Assembly: GCF_030317035.1 (NCBI RefSeq)
Contig: NZ_JASZYK010000002.1
Span: 248,001-312,000, forward strand
Length of the DNA stretch: 64,000 nucleotides
Reading direction: 5' to 3'
Origin: Variovorax sp. J22G73
GTDB lineage: Bacteria > Pseudomonadota > Gammaproteobacteria > Burkholderiales > Burkholderiaceae_C
Below the pieces are notes generated by a model. It searched no databases, was not told where the DNA came from, and saw only the letters and a list, made by a program, of their open reading frames with translations. Position 1 is the first letter of the stretch; each line of letters begins with the position of its first letter. The position numbers and the translations under genes were made by a program. Of this stretch, positions 39,550 through 49,894 are shown one piece after another.

Positions 39550-41181
39550 TTATTCCAGCAGCGCGGCGGCCACCAGTTTTTTTGTATAGGGATGCTCGGG
39601 CGCGTCGAGCACCCGCTCCACCGCCCCGGTTTCGAGGATGGCCCCGTCCTTCATCACGATGACCTGGTGCGCCATCGCCCGGATCACCTCCACGTCGTGC
39701 GTGATCAGCAGGTAGCTCAAGCCTCGCTCGCGCTGCAGCCGCTGCAGCAGCGCCAGCACCTGCTTCTGGATGGTCACGTCGAGCGCGCTGGTGGGCTCGT
39801 CGAGCACCAGCAATTGCGGATCGACGATCAGCGCCCGCGCAATCGCCAGCCGCTGGCGCTGGCCGCCCGAGAATTCGTGCGGATAGCGGTCGAGCAGCGA
39901 CGGAAACTGCGCCTCGCTCAGCCCGACATCGGCCAGCGCCGCGAGCGAGCGCGTCCGGCGCGCCTGCACATCGAGCTGTGGCGCATGCACGCGCAGCCCC
40001 TCCCCCACGATCTGCTCGACCGTCATGCGGGGCGACAGCGACGAGAACGGGTCCTGGAACACCACCTGCATCACGCGGCGCAGGCCCAGGTCGGACGCGC
40101 GGTCGACCGCCCAGTCCTTGCCCGTGACCTTCAGTGCCCCCTGATGACGCAGGAGCCCCAGCGCCGCCAAGGCGAGCGTCGACTTGCCCGACCCCGACTC
40201 CCCGACCACGCCCAGCGTCTCGCCCGGCGCAATGCGGAAATCGGCGCCCTGCACCGCCACGAACTCGCCCTTGCGAAACCAGCCGCCGATGCCCGGCCTG
40301 GGCACCGGATAGATCACCCGCAGCGCCTTCGCCTCGAGAACCGGCGCGCCGCCGCTGGCCGCCACCGGCGCCACGTTGCGCTCCGGATGGCTTTCGATCA
40401 GCTTGCGCGTGTAGGGGTGCTGCGGCGCCTCGAACACCGTCGCGACCGCGCCGTGCTCGACGATGTGCCCGTTCTCCATGACCGCCACGCGGTCGGCGAA
40501 ACGGCGCACCAGGTTCAGGTCGTGCGTGATCAGCAGCACCGCCATGCCGTGCTTGCGCTGCAGCTCGGCCAGCAGCTCGAGGATCTGGGCGCGCACGGTC
40601 ACGTCGAGCGCAGTGGTCGGCTCGTCGGCCAGAAGCAGGCGCGGTTTGCAGGCCAGGGCCATGGCAATCATGGCGCGCTGGCGCTGGCCACCCGAGAGCT
40701 GGTGCGGAAACGCCTGCGCGCGCCGCGCCGGCTCCGGAATGCCGGTGTCGGCCAGCAGCTGCACGGCGGCGGCATGCGCGGCGCGGGCCGACAGCCCTTC
40801 GTGCAGCTCCAGCACCTCGGCAATCTGGTCGCCCACGGTGTAGAGCGCGTTCAGCGCGGTCATGGGCTCCTGGAAGATCATCGCGATTTCCTTGCCGCGG
40901 ATGCCGCGCAGCTGCCGCTCCGGCAGCGAAATCAGGTCGCGCACGTCTTGCGCACGCTCGCCGCCGTACAGCTTTGCAACGCCTGCGACATCGGCGTTCT
41001 GCACCAGCCGCAGCAGCGACAGCGCGGTCACGGTCTTGCCCGAGCCCGATTCGCCGACCAGCGCCAGCTTTTCGCCAGCGCCGATCTGGAAGTCGATGCC
41101 GTGCACCACCTCCTTGTCGCCGAACGCCACGCGCAGGCCCCTCACGTCGATCAGGGGGGGGTTCACCAGGGTGCTGCTCAT
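39550..41181 (-). CDS. yejF: Peptide/microcin C ABC transporter, fused double ATPase (YejF-like)
   Basis: 543 residues with two complete nucleotide-binding domains. NBD1: Walker A GESGSGKTVT, signature LSGGQRQR, Walker B LLLADEPTTALD, LITHDLN. NBD2: Walker A GESGSGKST, signature FSGGQRQR, LLVLDEPTSALD, LITHDVEV. Each ends with the oligopeptide-type tail HPYTRKL or HPYTKKL. The fused arrangement is typical of YejF. It energises the YejB/YejE channel. The start overlaps the yejE stop by one base (TGATG). Confidence 0.95.
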   Translation of the reverse strand: MSSTLVNPPLIDVRGLRVAFGDKEVVHGIDFQIGAGEKLALVGESGSGKTVTALSLLRLVQNADVAGVAKLYGGERAQDVRDLISLPERQLRGIRGKEIAMIFQEPMTALNALYTVGDQIAEVLELHEGLSARAAHAAAVQLLADTGIPEPARRAQAFPHQLSGGQRQRAMIAMALACKPRLLLADEPTTALDVTVRAQILELLAELQRKHGMAVLLITHDLNLVRRFADRVAVMENGHIVEHGAVATVFEAPQHPYTRKLIESHPERNVAPVAASGGAPVLEAKALRVIYPVPRPGIGGWFRKGEFVAVQGADFRIAPGETLGVVGESGSGKSTLALAALGLLRHQGALKVTGKDWAVDRASDLGLRRVMQVVFQDPFSSLSPRMTVEQIVGEGLRVHAPQLDVQARRTRSLAALADVGLSEAQFPSLLDRYPHEFSGGQRQRLAIARALIVDPQLLVLDEPTSALDVTIQKQVLALLQRLQRERGLSYLLITHDVEVIRAMAHQVIVMKDGAILETGAVERVLDAPEHPYTKKLVAAALLE

Positions 41182-42287
41182 CACTTGTCCGCCTTGCGTG
41201 GGTCGAGCGCATCGCGCAGCGCGTCGCCCATGAAGGTCAGCAGCATCAGCGTGACGACTAGCACGCCGAAGGTGGACAGGGAGATCCACCAGGCGTCGAT
41301 GTTGGCCTTGCCCTGGCTCAGCAATTCGCCGAGCGACGGCGTGCCCGGCGGCACGCCCAGGCCCAGGAAGTCGAGCGAGGTCAGCGCCAGGATGGCCGCG
41401 CTCATGCGAAACGGCAGGAAGGTGACGACCGGCACCATGCTGTTGGGCAGGATGTGGCGCCACATGATCTGCAGGTTGCTCACGCCCAGGGCGCGGGCGG
41501 CGCGCACGTAGTCCATCTGGCGGTTGCGCAGGAACTCGGCGCGCACGTAGTCGGCCAGGCCCATCCAGCCGAACAGGCTCAGCAGGATGAGCAGCAACGC
41601 CACGCTGGGCGCGAAGATGGCGCTGAAGATGATGAGCAAATACAGCTCTGGCATCGAGCTCCAGATTTCGATGAAGCGCTGGAACGCCAGGTCGATCTTG
41701 CCTGCGAAGTAGCCCTGCACCGCCCCCGCCGCCACGCCCAGCACCGTGCCGATGGCCGTGAGCGCCAGGCCGAACAGCACGCTCACGCGAAAGCCGTAGA
41801 TGAGCTGCGCCAGCAGGTCGCGGCCGCGGTCGTCGGTGCCGAAGAAGTTGTCGCCGGTCGGCGCCGCCGGGCTGGGCGACTTGGCGAAGTAGTTCAGCGT
41901 CTTCGGGCCGTAGGGGTTGGGCGCGTAGACAGCCCAGTTGTCGCCCTGCGTGATGCGTTCGCGGATGAACGGGTCGAGGTAGTCGGCCGGCGTCTCGAAG
42001 TCGCCGCCGAAGGTCTTCTCGGAATAGTCGCGCAGCACCGGAAAGTAGGTGTGGCCTTCGTAGCGCAGCACCAGCGGCTTGTCGGTGGACAGCACCTCGG
42101 CGAACAGGCTCAGCACCACCAGCACGGTGAAGATCACCAGGCTCCAGAAACCGAGCCGGTTGCGCTTGAAGCGCAGCCACGCGCGGCGCCCGGGCGAGAT
42201 GTGCGCGGCCTTGGCCGCCGGTGCGGCCTGTGCCTCCAGGCCGCTCGCGACGGCGCCGCCGATGACGCCCTCAGTCGAATTTGACAC
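41181..42287 (-). CDS. yejE: Peptide ABC transporter permease YejE-like
   Basis: 368 residues, GTG start at 42287. Cytoplasmic N-terminus, TM1 at about 46-64 (GFWSLVIFTVLVVLSLFAEV), a long periplasmic loop holding GDNFFGTDDRGRDLLAQLIY, then five membrane segments. The coupling helix is RALGVSNLQIMWRHILPN. It overlaps yejB by 17 nt. Forms the channel with YejB; E. coli YejABEF imports microcin C and related peptides. Confidence 0.94.
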   Translation of the reverse strand: MSNSTEGVIGGAVASGLEAQAAPAAKAAHISPGRRAWLRFKRNRLGFWSLVIFTVLVVLSLFAEVLSTDKPLVLRYEGHTYFPVLRDYSEKTFGGDFETPADYLDPFIRERITQGDNWAVYAPNPYGPKTLNYFAKSPSPAAPTGDNFFGTDDRGRDLLAQLIYGFRVSVLFGLALTAIGTVLGVAAGAVQGYFAGKIDLAFQRFIEIWSSMPELYLLIIFSAIFAPSVALLLILLSLFGWMGLADYVRAEFLRNRQMDYVRAARALGVSNLQIMWRHILPNSMVPVVTFLPFRMSAAILALTSLDFLGLGVPPGTPSLGELLSQGKANIDAWWISLSTFGVLVVTLMLLTFMGDALRDALDPRKADK

Positions 42288-43311
42288 GCGGGTCCACCCA
42301 TACGTAGCAGAGATCGGAAATCAGCTTGGTCACCAGGCCGATCAGCGTGAAGAGGTAGAGCGTGCCGAGCACCACCGGGTAGTCGCGGCGGATCACGCTC
42401 TCGTAGCCCAGCAGGCCCAGCCCGTCGAGCGAGAACAGCGTCTCGATCAGCAGCGAGCCGGCGAAGAAGGCGCCGATGAAGGCCGAAGGCAACCCCGTGA
42501 TGATCGGGATCAGCGCATTGCGGAACACATGCTTCCACAGCACCTGCCGCTCGCCCAGGCCCTTGGCCCGCGCCGTCAGCACGTACTGCTTGCGGATTTC
42601 CTCGAGAAAGGCGTTCTTGGTGAGCATTGCCGTCACGGCGAAGCTGCCGAGCACCATCGCGGTGACGGGCAAGGTGATGTGCCAGAGGTAGTCGACGATG
42701 CGCGCGCCCCAGCTCAGTTCGTCCCAGTTGGCCGAGGTGAGCCCGCGCAGCGGAAACCACTGCAGCTGCCCGCCGAACACCACGAGCAGCGCCACGCCGA
42801 GCACGAAGCCCGGAATGGCATAGCCGACCAGCACGATCAGCGTGCTGATCAGGTCGAAGCGCGTGCCCGCCCGCACCGCCTTGGCCACCCCCAACGGCAC
42901 AGCCACGCCGTAGCTGATGAAGAAGGTCCACAAGCCCAGGCTGATGGAGACCGGCAGCTTCTCCAGGATCAGCGTCCACACGTCCTTGTTCTGGAAGAAG
43001 CTCTTGCCGAGGTCGAATCGCGCGAACTGGCCGAGCATCTGCAGCAGGCGCTCGTGCGGCGGCTTGTCGAAGCCGTAGAGCGCCTTGATCTGCTCCAGCC
43101 GCTTGGGGTCCACGCCCTGGTTGCCACGGTAGCTGCCGCCGCCGGACTCGAAACCGCCCCCGCCACCGCCCCGCCCCGCCGTCTTGGCTTCGGCCAGGTA
43201 CTGCTCCACCGGGCCGCCAGGCACGAACTGGATCACGAGGAAAGTCACGAGCATCACGCCGAGCAGCGTCGGAATGAAGAGCAGCAGGCGCTTGAGGACA
43301 TAGGAGAGCAC
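42271..43311 (-). CDS. yejB: Peptide ABC transporter permease YejB-like
   Basis: 346 residues. TM1 is FIPTLLGVMLVTFLVIQF; the YejB-specific loop between TM1 and TM2 carries a Gly-rich run (AGRGGGGGGFESGGG) and SYRGNQGVDPKR, equivalent to the loop in E. coli YejB. The coupling region is TARAKGLGERQVLWKHVFRN. It ends in DPRVKFD. Position between yejA and yejE matches the yejABEF order. Confidence 0.95.
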   Translation of the reverse strand: MLSYVLKRLLLFIPTLLGVMLVTFLVIQFVPGGPVEQYLAEAKTAGRGGGGGGFESGGGSYRGNQGVDPKRLEQIKALYGFDKPPHERLLQMLGQFARFDLGKSFFQNKDVWTLILEKLPVSISLGLWTFFISYGVAVPLGVAKAVRAGTRFDLISTLIVLVGYAIPGFVLGVALLVVFGGQLQWFPLRGLTSANWDELSWGARIVDYLWHITLPVTAMVLGSFAVTAMLTKNAFLEEIRKQYVLTARAKGLGERQVLWKHVFRNALIPIITGLPSAFIGAFFAGSLLIETLFSLDGLGLLGYESVIRRDYPVVLGTLYLFTLIGLVTKLISDLCYVWVDPRVKFD

Positions 43312-43350
43312 GGCCGGTTTCCTTCTCTTCTATTTCTGTTCTGTTTCTGC

Positions 43351-45171
43351 CTAGGGGGCGGACTTGCGCGGCGGCTTGGCCCACCACGTGCCCATGACCC
43401 AGTCCTCCCCATTGGAATACGGCGGCATGGGCGACTTGAACGCAAGCCGCCAGTCGTCGTACACGATGCGGTGCGAGGTCAGCGTCCACTGGGGAATTAG
43501 GTAGTGGCTGTGCATGATCACGCGGTCCAGCGCGCGGCAGGCGGGCATCAGTTCAGCCTTGGTGTCGGCGTCGACGATGTCCTTCAGCAGTGCATCGACC
43601 GCGGGCGTGGACACGCCCATGTAGTTGCCCGAACTCTCGGTCTTGGCCGCCTTGCTGCCGAAGATCTCGAGCAGTTGCTGGCCCGGGTTGTTGGTGCCCG
43701 GAAAGTTGATGGTCGTGACGTCGAAGTCGAAGCGGTCGAGCCGCTCCTGGTAGAGCGCGAAGTCGACTGTGGCGAAGTTCAGCGTGATGCCGAGCTTCTC
43801 GAGATTGCGCATCCACGGCGACACGGTGCGCACGCCGCCTTCCTTGCTGTCGAGATACTCCAGCGTCATGGCCTCGCCCTTGGCGTTGCGCAGGGCGCCG
43901 TCGCGGTATTCCCAACCGGCCTCTTTCAGCAGGTCGCGTGCGCGGCGCAGGTTGCTGCGCAGCGAGCGGCCTTCGCCTTCGGTGACGGGCGGCGTGTACA
44001 TCGGGCCGAAGCTCGCATCGGGGATCTTGCCCCGCCAGGGCTCGAGCAGCGCCTTTTCTTCGGGCGACGGCAGGCCCTGGGCCTCGCAGTCGGTGTTGCC
44101 GAACAGGTCCTTCACGCGCGGATAGCCGTTGTAGAACATCTGGCGGTTCATCCACTCGTAGTCGAGCGCCAGGCCCAGCGCCTCGCGCACGCGCGCGTCG
44201 CTCAGCTTGCCGCGCCGGCTGTTGAGCACGAAGCTCTGGAAGCCCGAGGGCTTCTTGTGCGCGAACTCGTGCTTGACGAGCTCGCCGGTGTTGAAGCGCT
44301 TGCCGTTCACCCGGCGCGCCCAGTCGCCGGCCGAATAAAAGCTCATCATGTCGAACTCCCCGGCCTTCAGCGCCTCGAGACGAGCCGTGTTGTCCTTGTA
44401 GATCTTGATGGTGATGCGGTCGAAGTTGTGCGTGCCGCGGTTCACCGGCAGGTCGCGGCCCCAGTAGTTCGCATCGCGCACGTAGGTGATGTCTTTGCCG
44501 AAGCGCACCGGACCGATCTTGTAGGCGCCGCTGCCGATCGGAATGTCCATCACCACCTGGTCGAAGGGCTTGGCCTTGCCGTTCTCCATGCCCCATGCGC
44601 GGCTGAAGACCGGCAGGCTGCCCACGATCAAGGGCAGCTCGCGGTTGACGGTCTTGAAGCGAAAGCGGATGGTGCGCGCGTCTAGCACGTCGGCACCGTC
44701 CACCTCCTGCAGCAGCGTCTTGTAGCCCGGCGAGGTGAAGGGACCGATGAGGGTGTCGTAGCTGTGCTTCACGTCGGCCGCCTCGACCGGGCTGCCGTTG
44801 TGGAACTTCGCCTCGGGCCGCAGGCGGAAGGTGACGCTGCGGCGGTCGGGGGCCACGGTGACGTCTTCGGCCAGCAGGCCGTAGCCCGAGGCGGTCTCGT
44901 CCATGGAGCCGGTCAGCAGCGTGTCGAACAGCAGGCTGTCGAGGTAGGCCGGCGCCGCGCCCTTGATGGTGAAGGGGTTGTACTTGTCGAAGGTGGACAC
45001 GCGCAGGTTGCTCACCAGTCGCAGTTCGCCGCCCTTGGGGGCGGCCGGGTCGACGTAGTCGAAGGCTTGGAAGCCGGGGGCGTACTTGAGGTCGTCCCAG
45101 AGCGCATATCCATGCGCGGCCCACGCGGGAACCGCACACACCATCAACCACCAGACCCTGAGAAACCGCAT
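43351..45171 (-). CDS. yejA: Periplasmic peptide/microcin C-binding protein YejA-like
   Basis: 606 residues from [21 protein letters not shown] (signal peptide to about 20); the longer frame to 45267 reaches past the divergent fabI start and was rejected. The large SBP_bac_5-type fold includes [20 protein letters not shown] at the N-terminus and GTWWAKPP at the end. It delivers oligopeptides to YejBEF. First gene of its operon, divergent from fabI with only 37 bp between the two starts. Confidence 0.94.
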   Translation of the reverse strand: MRFLRVWWLMVCAVPAWAAHGYALWDDLKYAPGFQAFDYVDPAAPKGGELRLVSNLRVSTFDKYNPFTIKGAAPAYLDSLLFDTLLTGSMDETASGYGLLAEDVTVAPDRRSVTFRLRPEAKFHNGSPVEAADVKHSYDTLIGPFTSPGYKTLLQEVDGADVLDARTIRFRFKTVNRELPLIVGSLPVFSRAWGMENGKAKPFDQVVMDIPIGSGAYKIGPVRFGKDITYVRDANYWGRDLPVNRGTHNFDRITIKIYKDNTARLEALKAGEFDMMSFYSAGDWARRVNGKRFNTGELVKHEFAHKKPSGFQSFVLNSRRGKLSDARVREALGLALDYEWMNRQMFYNGYPRVKDLFGNTDCEAQGLPSPEEKALLEPWRGKIPDASFGPMYTPPVTEGEGRSLRSNLRRARDLLKEAGWEYRDGALRNAKGEAMTLEYLDSKEGGVRTVSPWMRNLEKLGITLNFATVDFALYQERLDRFDFDVTTINFPGTNNPGQQLLEIFGSKAAKTESSGNYMGVSTPAVDALLKDIVDADTKAELMPACRALDRVIMHSHYLIPQWTLTSHRIVYDDWRLAFKSPMPPYSNGEDWVMGTWWAKPPRKSAP

Positions 45172-45208
45172 GCGAGAATTCTGCCCAAGATTTTCACGAG
45201 GCAACTTC

Positions 45209-45991
45209 ATGGGCTTTCTTTCCGGCAAAAAACTGTTGATCACCGGCGTGTTGAGCAATCGCTCCATTGCTTATGGCATTGCCAAGGCCTGTCATGAACA
45301 GGGCGCGGAGCTCGCCTTCAGCTATGTCGGCGAGCGATTCAAGGACCGTATCACCGAATATGCCGCAGACTTCGGCTCCAAGCTGATTTTCGATTGCGAC
45401 GTGAGCGACGACGCGCAGATCGACAAGCTCTTCGCCGACCTCGCGCAGACCTGGCCCAAGCTCGACGGCTTCGTGCACAGCATCGGCTTCGCGCAGCGCG
45501 AGTCGATCTCCGGCGACTTCCTCGAAGGGCTGTCGCGCGAGGGCTTCAAGATCGCGCACGACATCAGCGCCTACAGCTTCCCGGCCATGGCCAAGGCGGC
45601 CCTGCCCTACCTGAACGACAAATCGGCCCTGCTCACGCTGACCTACCTGGGCGCGGAGCGCGCGCTGCCCAACTACAACACCATGGGCCTGGCCAAGGCC
45701 TCGCTCGAAGCGTCGGTGCGCTACACCGCCGCGTCGCTGGGCCCGAAGGGCATGCGCGTGAACGGCATCAGCGCCGGCCCGATCAAGACGCTCGCGGCCA
45801 GCGGCATCAAGGGCTTCGGCAAGATGCTCGCGGCCGTGGCCGATGCCTCGCCGATCCGCCGCAACGTGACCATCGAAGAGGTCGGCAATGTCGCCGCGTT
45901 CCTGCTGAGCGACCTGGCCAGCGGCGTGACGGCGGAAATCACCTACGTCGACGGCGGCTTCAGCAACGTCGTCGGCGGGATGGCCGAGTAA
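45209..45991 (+). CDS. fabI: Enoyl-ACP reductase (NADH) FabI
   Basis: 260 residues. Rossmann start [38 protein letters not shown], and the catalytic Tyr-x6-Lys in [17 protein letters not shown]. It performs the last reduction in fatty acid elongation and is the triclosan-sensitive isoform. Its 5' leader is within the 37-bp gap to yejA. Stand-alone, with the ligase gene 64 bp further. Confidence 0.97.
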   Translation: MGFLSGKKLLITGVLSNRSIAYGIAKACHEQGAELAFSYVGERFKDRITEYAADFGSKLIFDCDVSDDAQIDKLFADLAQTWPKLDGFVHSIGFAQRESISGDFLEGLSREGFKIAHDISAYSFPAMAKAALPYLNDKSALLTLTYLGAERALPNYNTMGLAKASLEASVRYTAASLGPKGMRVNGISAGPIKTLAASGIKGFGKMLAAVADASPIRRNVTIEEVGNVAAFLLSDLASGVTAEITYVDGGFSNVVGGMAE

Positions 45992-46055
45992 CCGTCCACC
46001 AGCCCCTGCGCGCGACCGCCCGCCGGTCGCCGTCAGCTATTTATTTCATAGCATC

Positions 46056-46898
46056 TTGCTGAACCGACGCTCCCTCCTGCTTGCTGCCTTCGGCGTGATC
46101 GCGGCGCCTGCCGCATGGGCGCGCGAGGCCGCGCCGTCGCTGATGCTCGCGGACGTCTACCGCCCGGGCATGTCGCTCGCCGACTACTGGGTCAGCGAGA
46201 AATACGACGGCGTGCGCGGCTACTGGGACGGCAAGCAGCTGTGGACACGCGGCGGTGAGCGGGTCGTGGCCCCGGCGTGGTTCACCACGCCGCTGCCCAG
46301 GCAGCCGCTCGACGGCGAGCTGTGGGCGGGGCGCGGGCGCTTCTCGCATGCGGTTTCCACCGTGCGCAGCCAGACCCCGAACGATGCCGCCTGGCACGAG
46401 ATGCGCTTCATGGTGTTCGACCTGCCCGCGCAGGCCGGCGACTTCACGACACGCCTGGCGGCGTTGCGCAAGCTGCTGCCCATCACCGATGCCCCGTGGG
46501 CGGTCGCCGTGCCGCAAGAGCGCGCCACCACGCACGAAGACCTGCAGGCGCTGCTGGACAAGACGGTGAAGATGGGCGGCGAAGGCCTGATGCTCCACCG
46601 CGGCAGCTCGAGCTACCGGGCCGAGCGCAACAACGACCTGCTGAAGGTCAAGCCCTACGACGACGCCGAGGCCCGCGTGATCGAGCACGTGCCCGGCAAG
46701 GGCAAGCACAGCGCCCGGGTCGGCGCGCTGGTGGTCGAGACGGCCGACGGCAAGCGCTTCAAGCTCGGCACCGGGCTCACCGACGCCGAACGCGAGAACC
46801 CGCCCGCCATCGGCAGCTGGGTGACCTACCGCTACAACGGCACCACGGCCAAGGGCCTGCCCCGCTTCGCCCGCTTCATGCGGGTGCGCGAGGGCTAG
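46056..46898 (+). CDS. Periplasmic-type ATP-dependent DNA ligase (LigE-like)
   Basis: 280 residues, TTG start at 46056; the signal sequence starts directly afterwards (LNRRSLLLAAFGVIAAPAAW, cleavage near WAREA), with a twin-arginine-like NRR. The minimal ligase core has motif I with the adenylated Lys49 (EKYDGVRGYW), motif III (FMVFDLPA), motif IV (GGEGLMLHRG), motif V (LLKVKPYDD) and a small OB domain (about 205-280). This matches LigE-type enzymes of Neisseria, Haemophilus and Pseudomonas, exported and thought to act on incoming DNA. The start codon choice is uncertain; no ATG fits. Separate transcription from fabI likely. Confidence 0.85.
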   Translation: MLNRRSLLLAAFGVIAAPAAWAREAAPSLMLADVYRPGMSLADYWVSEKYDGVRGYWDGKQLWTRGGERVVAPAWFTTPLPRQPLDGELWAGRGRFSHAVSTVRSQTPNDAAWHEMRFMVFDLPAQAGDFTTRLAALRKLLPITDAPWAVAVPQERATTHEDLQALLDKTVKMGGEGLMLHRGSSSYRAERNNDLLKVKPYDDAEARVIEHVPGKGKHSARVGALVVETADGKRFKLGTGLTDAERENPPAIGSWVTYRYNGTTAKGLPRFARFMRVREG

Positions 46899-46923
46899 GC
46901 CCCCGCTTCTTTCTTCGGTTCGG

Positions 46924-49221
46924 CTACTTCACTTCACGGACGCAGTCCGCGTAGTAGCGCTTCTTGCCCGTCTCGTCGACGCGCGCCACGAGCCCGTGGA
47001 TGTCGGTCTCGAAGCCAGGGCACTGCAGGTTGAACTCGCGCGAGAACCGCAGGTAGTCGACGATCTTCTTGTTGAACACTTCGCCCGGAATCAGCAGCGG
47101 AATGCCCGGCGGGTACGGCGTGATCAGGCTGGTGGTGATGCGGCCTTCGAGCTCGTCGATTTCCACGCGCTCGGTCTTGCGGTGCGCGATGTGGGCGAAG
47201 GCGTCGCTGGGCTTCATGGCCGGCGTGAGGTCGCTCAGGTACATCTCGGTCGTCAGGCGTGCCACGTCGTAGCGCGCGTACAGCTTGTGGATGTGCTGGC
47301 ACAGGTCGCGCAGGCCGAGCTTCTCGTAGCCCGGGTGCTGCTGGCAGAACTCCGGCAGGATGCGCCACATCGGCTGGTTGCGCGCGTAGTCGTCCTTGAA
47401 CTGCTGCAGCGCCGTGAGCAGCGTGTTCCATCGGCCCTTGGTGATGCCGATGGTGAACATGATGAAGAAGCTGTACAGGCCGGTCTTCTCCACGATCACG
47501 CCGTGCTCGGCCAGGAACTTGGTCACCACGCTGGCTGGAATGCCGGTCTCGGCGAAGTTGCCCTCGAGGTCGAGACCCGGCGTGACGATGGTCGACTTGA
47601 TCGGGTCGAGCATGTTGAAGCCGTCGGCCAGGTCGCCGAAGCCGTGCCAGTTGCGCGGCGACTTCTTGGTCTTGCGCTTGGCATCCTTCTCGCCCTTCAT
47701 GATCCAGTCTTCGGCGCGGCCGATGCCTTCGTCGACCAGCTTCTCGGGGCCCCAGACCTTGAACCACCACTCGTCCTTGCCGAACTCTTCTTCCACCTTG
47801 CGCATGGCGCGGCGGAAGTCGAGCGCTTCCAGGATGCTTTCTTCCACCAGCGCCGTGCCGCCGGGCGGCTCCATCATGGCGGCGGCCACGTCGCAGCTGG
47901 CGATGATCGCGTACTGCGGGCTGGTCGACGAGTGCATCAGGTAGGCCTCGTTGAACAGGTCACGGTCGAGCGCGCGGTTCTGCGAGTCCTGCACCAGCAC
48001 GTGGCTGGCCTGGCTGATGCCGGCCAGCAGCTTGTGCGTCGACTGGGTGGCGAACACCAGCGAGTCCTTGGGGCGCACGCGGCGCTTGCCCATGGCGTGG
48101 TACGCGCCGTAGAACGGGTGGAAGGCGGCGTGCGGCAGCCAGGCTTCGTCGAAATGCAGCGTGTCGACGTAGCCGTCGAGCATGTTCTTGATGGTCTCGG
48201 TGTTGTAGATCACGCCGTCGTAGGTCGACTGGGTGAGCGTCATCACGCGCGGCTTGACGGTTTCGGGGTCCACGTGCGCGAGCAAGGGGTTGGCCTTGAT
48301 CTTGGCCTTGATGGCGCTCTGCTCGAACTCGCTCTGCGGAATCGGGCCGATGATGCCGAAGTGGTTGCGCGTGGGCTTCATGAACACCGGAATCGCGCCG
48401 GTCATGATGATCGCGTGCAGGATCGACTTGTGGCAGTTGCGGTCTACCACCACCACATCGTCGGGCGCCACGGTGTGGTGCCACACCATCTTGTTGCTGG
48501 TGCTGGTGCCGTTGGTCACGAAGAAGCAATGGTCGGCATTGAAGATGCGCGCCGCATTGCGTTCACTGGCCGCCACCGGGCCGGTGTGGTCGAGCAGCTG
48601 GCCCAGCTCTTCCACCGCGTTGCAGACGTCGGCGCGCAGCATGTTCTCGCCGAAGAACTGGTGGAACATGCGGCCCACCGGGCTCTTCAGGAACGCCACG
48701 CCGCCCGAGTGGCCCGGGCAGTGCCAGGAGTACGAACCGTCTTCCGCATAGTCGATCAGCGCCCTGAAGAACGGCGGCTGCACGCCTTCGAGATAGCTCT
48801 TGGCCTCGCGGATGATGTGGCGCGCCACGAACTCCGGCGTGTCCTCGAACATGTGGATGAAACCATGCAGCTCGCGCAGGATGTCGTTCGGGATGTGGCG
48901 CGCGGTCTTGGTCTCCCCGTAGATATAGATGGGCACGTCCGCGTTCTTGCGGCGCACTTCCCCGATGAAGGTGCGCAGGTTCAGCACGGCGGGGTCGAGG
49001 TCGGGGCCGACCGTGAATTCCTCGTCGTCGATCGACAGGATGAAGGCGCTGGCGCGGCTTTGCTGCTGCGCGAACTGGCTCAGGTCGCCGTAGCTCGTGA
49101 CGCCCAGCACCTCGAAGCCCTCGCTTTCGAAGGCCTGCGCGAGCGCGCGAATGCCGAGACCCGAAGTGTTTTCGGAGCGGAAGTCCTCGTCGATGATGAC
49201 GATGGGAAAGCGAAATTTCAT
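46924..49221 (-). CDS. Orn/Lys/Arg decarboxylase (PLP-dependent, wing-domain type)
   Basis: 765 residues from MKFRFPIVIIDEDFRSENT; the extension to 49392 lies outside any domain. An N-terminal receiver-like wing domain (1-120) is followed by the major PLP domain with the Schiff-base Lys near residue 396 (ATQSTHKLLAGISQASHVL), HFDEAWLPHAAF and SWHCPGHSGG, and the C-terminal domain with PYPPGIPLLIPGE. It decarboxylates arginine, lysine or ornithine to a diamine; the family does not settle which. Roles could be polyamine supply or acid resistance. Convergent with the ligase gene (25 bp between stops). Confidence 0.92.
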   Translation of the reverse strand: MKFRFPIVIIDEDFRSENTSGLGIRALAQAFESEGFEVLGVTSYGDLSQFAQQQSRASAFILSIDDEEFTVGPDLDPAVLNLRTFIGEVRRKNADVPIYIYGETKTARHIPNDILRELHGFIHMFEDTPEFVARHIIREAKSYLEGVQPPFFRALIDYAEDGSYSWHCPGHSGGVAFLKSPVGRMFHQFFGENMLRADVCNAVEELGQLLDHTGPVAASERNAARIFNADHCFFVTNGTSTSNKMVWHHTVAPDDVVVVDRNCHKSILHAIIMTGAIPVFMKPTRNHFGIIGPIPQSEFEQSAIKAKIKANPLLAHVDPETVKPRVMTLTQSTYDGVIYNTETIKNMLDGYVDTLHFDEAWLPHAAFHPFYGAYHAMGKRRVRPKDSLVFATQSTHKLLAGISQASHVLVQDSQNRALDRDLFNEAYLMHSSTSPQYAIIASCDVAAAMMEPPGGTALVEESILEALDFRRAMRKVEEEFGKDEWWFKVWGPEKLVDEGIGRAEDWIMKGEKDAKRKTKKSPRNWHGFGDLADGFNMLDPIKSTIVTPGLDLEGNFAETGIPASVVTKFLAEHGVIVEKTGLYSFFIMFTIGITKGRWNTLLTALQQFKDDYARNQPMWRILPEFCQQHPGYEKLGLRDLCQHIHKLYARYDVARLTTEMYLSDLTPAMKPSDAFAHIAHRKTERVEIDELEGRITTSLITPYPPGIPLLIPGEVFNKKIVDYLRFSREFNLQCPGFETDIHGLVARVDETGKKRYYADCVREVK

Positions 49222-49435
49222 GAGCGGGGCTCCGGACAGCAGGGAGACAAACAGGCAATGAGACGAGGCGCGAAGTGTACGGAATTCGGATGACGGATCC
49301 GGTCGGCTTTTCGCAAGACATTCGGGAGCTGTCAGGCAAGCCCTCGCCCCCGGCGCCAGTACCCCTACGCAGGACAAGCGCTTGGGCTTCATGCATCAGA
49401 ATGGCGCGCATCGAACAACGAGAAGAGGAGTTGAC

Positions 49436-49861
49436 ATGGCGAATTCCACCGTCTGGTGGCTGATTGCGGGAGCCGCCATCGTGGTCGAGCTGCTCTCGGG
49501 CACCGTCTACCTGCTGCTGCTCGCCGCCGGCTTCGCGGCCGCCGCCATCGCGGCGCACCTGGGCTTCGGCACGGTCACGCAGTTGATCGTGGCGGCGGTG
49601 ATCGGCGTGGGGGCCGTGCTGGCCTGGTACTCCATCCAGCGCAAGCGCCCTGCCGCCCCGCCGACGGGCACCAACCGCGACGTGAATCTCGACATCGGCG
49701 AGAGCGTGCACGTCGACGCCTGGAACCCCGACGGCACGGCCACCGTGCGCTATCGCGGCGCGCAATGGACCGTGATGCTGCCCGCGGGCCGCATCCCGTC
49801 GCCCGGCGAACACCGCGTGGTCGAGGTGATCGGCAGCCGCCTCGTGGTCGACAAGGTTTAG
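49436..49861 (+). CDS. NfeD-like membrane protein (YbbK partner)
   Basis: 141 residues; Shine-Dalgarno AGAAGAGGAG is well spaced before ATG 49436. Two or three membrane segments at about 8-25, 31-48 and 50-65 (VWWLIAGAAIVVELLSGTVY, VTQLIVAAVIGVGAVLAWYS), then an OB-fold tail (VHVDAWNPDGTATVRYRGAQ; LPAGRIPSPGEHRVVEVIG). This short NfeD lacks the ClpP-like protease part of long forms. It is followed after 33 bp by an SPFH protein, the standard NfeD/stomatin pairing in membrane quality control. Confidence 0.92.
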   Translation: MANSTVWWLIAGAAIVVELLSGTVYLLLLAAGFAAAAIAAHLGFGTVTQLIVAAVIGVGAVLAWYSIQRKRPAAPPTGTNRDVNLDIGESVHVDAWNPDGTATVRYRGAQWTVMLPAGRIPSPGEHRVVEVIGSRLVVDKV

Positions 49862-49894
49862 TCAGTCCATAGAACTCAGAAAAGGAAGCGCACC

